Assembly (NCBI GenBank): GCA_963751355.1
Contig: CAVVVS010000123.1
Location: forward strand, 1-37,561
Direction: 5' to 3'
DNA length: 37,561 nucleotides
Source of the DNA: CAVVVS01 sp963751355
Lineage (GTDB): Bacteria; Bacteroidota; Ignavibacteria; Ignavibacteriales; Ignavibacteriaceae
The notes under the pieces were generated by a model. That model searched no databases and had not been told where the DNA came from. It saw nothing but the letters and a program-made list of their open reading frames with translations. Position numbers and translations under genes: made by a program. Below, one piece after another: positions 36,751 to 37,561 of the stretch (position 1 is the first letter of the stretch; every line of letters starts with the position of its first letter).

Positions 36751-36876
36751 TTATCTTACCAAAAACCTTTTCACAACATTCTTAACATTCTGCATCACCA
36801 ACTGCTTAGACCACGGTACTAAAGCATCATTCCATCTCTCCGGGTGAATAGTAAACATAACCTTATCCGGCAGCAT
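36751..36876 (-). pseudogene. Relic C-terminal tail, polysaccharide-deacetylase-like
   Basis: 41 codons from an ATG at 36876 to TAA at 36751: MLPDKVMFTIHPERWNDALV, then PWSKQLVMQNVKNVVKRFLV and R. The HPERW and QNVKNVVKR phrases resemble, from memory, the C-terminal end of polysaccharide deacetylase-like proteins in surface polysaccharide clusters, so this is read as the remnant of a lost gene. An in-frame TAA 18 bases before the ATG shows that the upstream part is gone. An AAAGGAG lies 13 bases upstream, so translation as a micro-ORF cannot be excluded. The relic abuts the higB fragment with 7 bases between. Confidence 0.5.
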
Positions 36877-36885
36877 ATCAATATT
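36861..36885. repeat. Right copy of the 25-bp direct repeat flanking higBA
   Basis: CCTTATCCGGCAGCATATCA followed by ATATT. The interrupted partner lies at 36183-36249, so the pair brackets higA, the higB fragment and most of the relic tail. It covers the relic's start codon and first codons. Confidence 0.75.
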
Positions 36886-37017
36886 TTTTCTCCTTTACAC
36901 TCATATACCTACTTTGCACACCAATATTTAATTATCTTTTTCTTTAGATAACTGATGATTTTAATCAATTTTATAATTTTTGCTAATATAAATTAACGCT
37001 TAAATATAATTGTTATA

Positions 37018-37263
37018 TCATTGTTTCTGGCTAAATATATATTCACTCATTGAAGATAATTTACCTAGTTCATTTTCCTCAATTATTGTAGTAGTCATCT
37101 TAACATCAAATTTTTGCTCAATTTCAATCATATAGTCAATTGCAACCATCGAATCAAAGATTGATTCACCAAAAAAATTTGCATCACGATTAATTTGTTC
37201 TGCGGTCGCATTTAATAATGCTGCAATTTTTTTCAATTCAATGAGTATTTCTTCTTTATTCAT
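37018..37263 (-). CDS. Acyl carrier protein
   Basis: 81 residues, acidic, with four-helix ACP character. The phosphopantetheine attachment site is S38 in FDSMVAIDYMIEIEQKF, with D37 before it. The sequence is diverged from the fatty-acid housekeeping ACP (which has DSLD/DSLE), so this is more likely a dedicated carrier for a specialised acyl group. Its ATG overlaps the stop of the KAS III gene (ATGA, 37260-37263), so the two are translationally coupled. The pair sits at the edge of a polysaccharide locus, suggesting synthesis of an acyl substituent for a sugar. Confidence 0.9.
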   Translation of the reverse strand: MNKEEILIELKKIAALLNATAEQINRDANFFGESIFDSMVAIDYMIEIEQKFDVKMTTTIIEENELGKLSSMSEYIFSQKQ

Positions 37264-37561
37264 AAATTTTCACCGAAATTTTTATCGATATTTATTAATG
37301 CATTTGCCCATGAATAACCGACACCAAAGCTTGACATCAAAATTAACTCATCATTCTTTCGATTTTTCTTTTCACCATAATATTTCTTTAATGCAATAGG
37401 AATTGTAGAAGATACTGTATTGCCTATAGAAAGATCTATATATACCTTCCCCATTTCTAGTTCCATTCTTTTCCCTAAGGACTCTAACATATATTTATTT
37501 GCCTGATGGAAAAAATATTTGTCTATATTATTTCTTGTTATATTATTCTTTAAGATTAATG
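37260..37561 (-). CDS. 3-oxoacyl-ACP synthase III-like enzyme, C-terminal part (cut by window end)
   Basis: The frame is open through the window edge at 37561. The visible ~99 residues include FFHQANKYM (catalytic His), DLSIGNTVSSTIPIAL (catalytic Asn in GNT) and MSSFGVGYSWANALI (the C-terminal strand of KAS III/FabH). The active-site cysteine lies beyond the edge. An internal ATG at 37490 is not the start, because the conserved FFHQANKY lies upstream of it. It condenses an acyl-CoA or acyl-ACP starter with a malonyl-ACP-type unit, most plausibly on the carrier protein encoded by the overlapping downstream gene. Confidence 0.92.
   Translation of the reverse strand, partial: LILKNNITRNNIDKYFFHQANKYMLESLGKRMELEMGKVYIDLSIGNTVSSTIPIALKKYYGEKKNRKNDELILMSSFGVGYSWANALINIDKNFGENL

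Overview
The window is AT-rich chromosomal DNA (roughly one third G+C by eye). It probably comes from the Bacteroidota/Chlorobiota/Ignavibacteriota group, with Ignavibacteria-like the best guess. The evidence is an OmpA protein with thrombospondin type 3 repeats, a Bacteroidota-type sugar transferase, weak or absent Shine-Dalgarno sequences at several starts, and a few TATCTTTR motifs upstream of genes that resemble the Bacteroidota -7 element. No rRNA, tRNA, CRISPR array or intact transposase was found.

Positions 1-14,000 are mainly core and housekeeping genes: an RsmI-like methyltransferase, a membrane protein paired with an OPT peptide transporter, an overlapping two-gene minimal-nucleotidyltransferase module, prolyl-tRNA synthetase, a soluble acyl-ACP desaturase, two small lipoproteins (one Bor-like), a YceH-family protein, a U32 protein, peptidase T and an OmpA/TSP3 outer-membrane protein.

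Positions 14,700-21,300 are a minus-strand nucleotide-sugar block. In transcription order it holds a HAD phosphatase, a small zinc-ribbon membrane protein, rfbA, rfbC, a DegT/WbpE-type aminotransferase, fcl and gmd. The products would be GDP-fucose and dTDP-sugar/amino-sugar precursors. rfbB and rfbD are not in the window, so the dTDP-rhamnose route is incomplete here.

Positions 22,600-37,561 are the surface polysaccharide assembly locus: a Wzc-type tyrosine autokinase with an SLBB export partner, a Wzi-like barrel, a Wzx flippase, a Wzy polymerase/ligase, an unusual polyprenyl-phosphate sugar-1-phosphate transferase fused to a methyltransferase-like module, and a GT-C glycosyltransferase. 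At the right edge are an acyl carrier protein and a KAS III cut by the window end. Together with the sugar block this looks like a Wzx/Wzy-type capsule or O-antigen locus whose glycan may carry an acyl group.

The most distinctive content is non-coding. There is a triplicated 396-bp unit with long hairpins (21421-22512) and a diverged relative near 35750. A 14-copy, 111-bp satellite densely packed with GATC fills the gap between two convergent polysaccharide genes (30575-32108). A decayed patch at 36183-36885 holds a higA antitoxin, a truncated higB and a relic gene tail, flanked by a 25-bp direct repeat; the left copy is interrupted by a 42-bp GC-rich palindromic insert.
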